NCBI RefSeq assembly: GCF_013184775.1
Contig: NZ_JAATVV010000004.1
Coordinates: 186,001-250,000 of the forward strand
DNA length: 64,000 nucleotides
Reading direction: 5' to 3'
Origin: Martelella sp. HB161492
GTDB lineage: Bacteria > Pseudomonadota > Alphaproteobacteria > Rhizobiales > Rhizobiaceae
The translations under genes were made by a program, and so were the position numbers. Below, in pieces: positions 63,895 through 64,000 of the stretch. The notes under the pieces were generated by a model that did no database searches, had not been told where the DNA came from, and saw only the letters and a list, made by a program, of their open reading frames with translations. The first letter of the stretch is position 1. Each line of letters begins with the position of its first letter.

Positions 63895-64000
63895 ACGCTT
63901 TTTTGCAGCTGCCATGAAGATGCCATCAGAAGGTGTCAGCAGGAGGCGGTTCATCGCAGCCGACCATTCATCGAGAATGGGCGCCAAAGCGCTGAGATAG
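63874..64000 (-). CDS. C-terminal end of an unidentified protein, 5' end outside window
   Basis: On the minus strand a frame is open from the window edge to the TAG at 63874-63876. The last 41 residues include YLSALAPILDEWSAAMNRLL and end with AAAKKRLTKEQK. The sequence looks protein-like but is too short to identify. Its stop codon lies inside the LexA-box promoter of the next gene. Confidence 0.5.
   Translation of the reverse strand, partial: YLSALAPILDEWSAAMNRLLLTPSDGIFMAAAKKRLTKEQK

Overview
The window is a GC-rich chromosomal segment of an alphaproteobacterium in the Hyphomicrobiales (Rhizobiales), most likely near Brucellaceae, Phyllobacteriaceae or Rhizobiaceae. The evidence is an ExoR homologue, an Omp2/RopA-type porin, the linked block argS - SPOR protein - scpA-scpB - tatABC - serS - surE - pcm - LysM/M23 protein - yajC - secDF, and short palindromic intergenic elements of the kind found in these genomes. 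I cannot name the genus from sequence alone.

Left third (1-24.2 kb) is accessory catabolism. It opens with the end of an ornithine cyclodeaminase gene and an easily missed 52-codon gene. Next comes a plus-strand cluster: a DapA-family aldolase/lyase, a four-Asp-box sialidase-like protein, a complete tripartite tricarboxylate transporter (binding protein, TctB, TctA), an L-fucose-isomerase-like protein, an FGGY kinase and a LacI-type regulator. This looks like uptake, isomerisation, phosphorylation and cleavage of an unidentified sugar or sugar acid. A hydratase of the FAH superfamily and an EamA exporter follow. A second cluster on the minus strand encodes a sugar-type ABC transporter, a PfkB kinase and a diverged argininosuccinate-lyase-family enzyme. 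It faces a ROK regulator and a large PIG-L deacetylase. The deacetylase and C-N lyase together suggest a nitrogen-substituted sugar conjugate as substrate.

24.2-25.8 kb is the most unusual part. A 262-residue, repeat-rich, predicted disordered protein (24337-25125, minus strand) carries two PSAPP motifs, two PPSY(E/D)E motifs and a C-terminal ETTV. These match eukaryotic Tsg101-, WW- and PDZ-domain ligands. Its upstream region is extremely AT-rich and is followed by a frameshifted gene remnant. I read this as a horizontally acquired candidate host-directed effector, not recognised as any described family.

25.8-63.6 kb is mostly core genome. It starts with a phosphoketolase-acetate kinase operon with a FixK/FnrN-like site upstream, then trmFO. 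The conserved secretion, cell-envelope and chromosome-segregation block described above follows, then dgt, erpA, two NCS2 nucleobase permeases, an exonuclease III gene, exoR, tRNA-Leu(UAA), a porin and dnaE. Two inverted copies of a ~114-bp element with terminal inverted repeats lie 26 kb apart. One is bracketed by a 44-bp direct repeat that duplicates a transcription terminator.

At the right edge a 28-residue hydrophobic peptide gene has a near-ideal ribosome binding site and a promoter whose -35/-10 spacer is occupied by a perfect alphaproteobacterial LexA-box match. This suggests an SOS-controlled membrane peptide, possibly co-transcribed with dnaE.
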